The notes below the pieces were generated by a model. That model was given only the letters and a program-made list of their open reading frames with translations, ran no database searches and was not told where the DNA came from. A stretch of DNA of 59,408 nucleotides from Candidatus Hydrogenedentota bacterium. GTDB lineage: Bacteria; Hydrogenedentota; Hydrogenedentia; Hydrogenedentales; SLHB01. This document shows positions 57,808 to 59,408 of this stretch, in pieces. Position numbers and translations under genes: made by a program. Location: the NCBI GenBank assembly GCA_020849535.1, contig JADLGB010000138.1:1-59408 (forward strand). The letters are read 5' to 3'. Positions within the stretch are counted from its first letter, which is position 1, and each line of letters begins with the position of its first letter.

Positions 57808-58130
57808 GTCATTCCTTTCAACACGGTTCGAGACTTTCAGTCTGAGCGGGGTTTGCGGTTCCGATCCCGGGAATCGCCGCCCACACGGCGGTACTCCCAA
57901 CTACTGGATGTATGGAAACGCGGACAACGTGAACGAGAAAACGGGGAAAATCAGGAATGGGTATAGTGACGCCATCGATGGTGGGTAAGGCTATGAGACG
58001 GCATCACGGTTCCTCCGGGCGGCGGATGCAATTCCACCGCAATCAATCACGCCTAGAGCGCGACTGCACTATCGCACAATCCATGCGCACGTTTCAAGTC
58101 GATGCCCAGGGTCGGCACGACCTATCCGGT
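57808..58130. other. Gap without recognised gene
   Basis: A 323-base stretch between the AmaP-like gene and hisI. Short frames exist on both strands but none has a start, ribosome site or composition that supports a gene. No clear terminator is visible. It likely contains the promoter for hisI-trpEG. Confidence 0.4.
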
Positions 58131-59057
58131 TCAGAAGGTGTCGCGGCGCGTATCCTCTGCGTCCTTGGAATCCGGGGCCTGCGTATCGCCAGCGGGTTCG
58201 TCGTCGGCTAGCTCGGCGAACGAGGTGTTGTTCTCGTCCACGATCTCGACATCATCATCGAGCGGCGCTTCCGGGTCTTCGCCGTGCTGCGCGGTTTCGT
58301 GCGTTTCAGGCTCGTCGTCCCAAGCCACAGGCAGCGGCTTTTCCTCCTCCTCTTGCGCGGGGCCGGTCAACGACTCTTCTTCGTCCTCGACGGCACTGAT
58401 CGACTCTTCATACGTGACGAGATCGGAGGAGGGCGCAGGTTCCGCGGCAGCCTGCGACATGACCAAACCCTCCGCGGCCGCCGCGATGGCGCGCGCTGGT
58501 GTGGGCGCGGGCGTAGGTTCTTTCCAGTCGACGGGCGCGGCGGTCTTATCGACATCGATGCCGACGATGTTCACCTCAACGTTTTCAATCTCGTCCGCAC
58601 CCAGGACACGGCGTGCCGTCTCGTCGATGTAGACGCGCAACTGATCGCCGGTCTCTCTTGCGCCCGTGTCGGCAGGCTTGATGATGCTCACGTCCGCCAC
58701 CACAAGGGCCTTGTTGGCTGCCTTGTTGGGATGAACGTGCACCGTGGCCTTCTTGATGATCGGGAGCTTGCCAACCGTCTTGTTCAGCGTCGCAGCCACG
58801 GAATCCAACTGGATCGTGAGCCCATCGAATTTGATCTGATTCGATTTCCTGCGTCCGCCCCCCAGGGGAATCAGGGCGAAAAGCGCAAGCGCTGCCACAC
58901 CGCACGCAACCGCCAGACGCACGTACTCGTTTGAACCGGGCAGATCTACGGTAAGCATCCGATACAGGTCATTGGCACTGAAGAACAACACGGCGACGCC
59001 GCCGGCAAGGACCGCCACACAGGCCAATTTCTGAATGATCGTCTGGACGATTCTCAT
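58131..59057 (-). CDS. AmaP-like membrane-anchored protein
   Basis: A 308-residue protein with two N-terminal transmembrane helices (about 11-30 and 45-66; VLAGGVAVLFFSANDL, LAVACGVAALALFALIPLGG). A small alpha/beta domain like Asp23/AmaP follows (VHVHPNKAANKALVVADVSI to VEVNIVGIDVD), and then a long acidic tail that is probably disordered. In Firmicutes AmaP anchors the alkaline shock protein Asp23 to the membrane. The start ATG 59057 begins the first helix. It lies downstream of accC on the same strand, as DUF322/Asp23-related genes often do. Confidence 0.65.
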   Translation of the reverse strand: MRIVQTIIQKLACVAVLAGGVAVLFFSANDLYRMLTVDLPGSNEYVRLAVACGVAALALFALIPLGGGRRKSNQIKFDGLTIQLDSVAATLNKTVGKLPIIKKATVHVHPNKAANKALVVADVSIIKPADTGARETGDQLRVYIDETARRVLGADEIENVEVNIVGIDVDKTAAPVDWKEPTPAPTPARAIAAAAEGLVMSQAAAEPAPSSDLVTYEESISAVEDEEESLTGPAQEEEEKPLPVAWDDEPETHETAQHGEDPEAPLDDDVEIVDENNTSFAELADDEPAGDTQAPDSKDAEDTRRDTF

Positions 59058-59132
59058 GATGCGCCTTCCTTCTGGCGGAACCCCGCCGGGGCGGAAGCCC
59101 ACGTGCGCGGCTTCCGCAGAGTCATCCCCATA

Positions 59133-59408
59133 CTATCGCGATTTGGCGATGAATTGATCAAGCATCTCGGGGGAAAGGTCGCCGCGGCGGAAACGGTCGC
59201 TCTGGAGAATCCGGGCGCAGAGGTTCGCCGTGGTCTTTACGCCGACCGTCGTAAACTCGGAAAGCGCGCCCGCCAGGCGCCGCGTCGCCTCGTCACGGTC
59301 GTTGCCCCAGGAAACCACTTTCGCCAGCAGTGAATCGTAGTACCGCGGCACGGCGTAACCCGGAAAGAGATGGCTATCGACCCGGATGCCGGGTCCGCCG
59401 GGGATGTG
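59133..59408 (-). CDS. accC: Biotin carboxylase subunit of acetyl-CoA carboxylase, 3' part
   Basis: Only the last 91 codons are in the window; the gene continues past base 59408. Visible sequence: IPGGPGIRVDSHLFPGY, then PRYYDSLLAKVVSWGNDRDE, then VGVKTTANLCARIL and FRRGDLSPEMLDQF. These are the C-terminal lid and core of AccC, which carboxylates biotin on AccB for malonyl-CoA synthesis. The malonyl-CoA made with it would be the likely extender of the PKS at 7.1-15 kb. Confidence 0.93.
   Translation of the reverse strand, partial: HIPGGPGIRVDSHLFPGYAVPRYYDSLLAKVVSWGNDRDEATRRLAGALSEFTTVGVKTTANLCARILQSDRFRRGDLSPEMLDQFIAKSR

Overview
The window is a GC-rich, gene-dense stretch of chromosome from a Gram-negative (diderm) bacterium. 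It encodes an outer-membrane beta-barrel protein, LolA-like and YdbH/YnbE/YdbL-like lipid-traffic proteins, Lgt, TatA/TatC and two Gfo/Idh/MocA dehydrogenases with Tat-type N-termini. The gene mix and the many intergenic palindromic repeats resemble uncultured Planctomycetota- or Hydrogenedentota-like lineages. That placement is inference only, since no rRNA or tRNA is present.

Region 1 (1-25.7 kb) looks like a lipid synthesis and trafficking region. On the minus strand lie an MMPL/RND transporter, a LolA-like periplasmic lipid carrier and a DUF1302-like beta-barrel (448-5065). Divergent from them, behind a good sigma-70 promoter, is a four-gene operon with translationally coupled junctions (5302-18917). 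It encodes a fatty acyl-AMP ligase (FAAL), a 2651-residue polyketide synthase (ACP-KS-AT-DH-MT-ER-KR-ACP), a 931-residue protein carrying a TubC-type docking domain, a class III aminotransferase and a cyanobacterial-type acyl-ACP reductase (AAR) domain, and a GNAT-like acyltransferase. Read in order, the proteins could load a fatty acid, extend, C-methylate and fully reduce it, release it as an aldehyde, convert the aldehyde to a terminal amine and perhaps N-acylate it. This is the best candidate in the window for an undescribed system. Downstream on the minus strand are lgt, a transglutaminase-like protein, a YdbH-like AsmA-family giant and a YnbE-YdbL fusion (19332-25702).

Region 2 (25.8-33.5 kb) has a tandem array of eight hairpin repeats, an SSS-family symporter with two small membrane proteins, a GH3 protein with three LysM repeats, dnaX, and an SRP RNA just upstream of dnaX.

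Region 3 (33.6-44.6 kb) is housekeeping on the plus strand: infC (AUC start, attenuator-like leader), rpmI, rplT, hisA, tyrA-type prephenate dehydrogenase, tmk, holB, ricT, tatD, a pabB-pabC fusion and a tandem alpha/beta hydrolase. hisA to pabBC are overlapping or closely spaced.

Region 4 (44.6-52.6 kb) is accessory: repeat clusters, a cupin, a Fic protein preceded by a perfect palindrome, two unknown exported proteins and two Tat-signal dehydrogenases.

Region 5 (52.5-59.4 kb, minus strand) holds tatA, tatC, an HU-family gene with a clear terminator, a tail-anchored protein, trpG, trpE, hisI, an AmaP-like membrane protein and the 3' part of accC, which is cut by the window edge.
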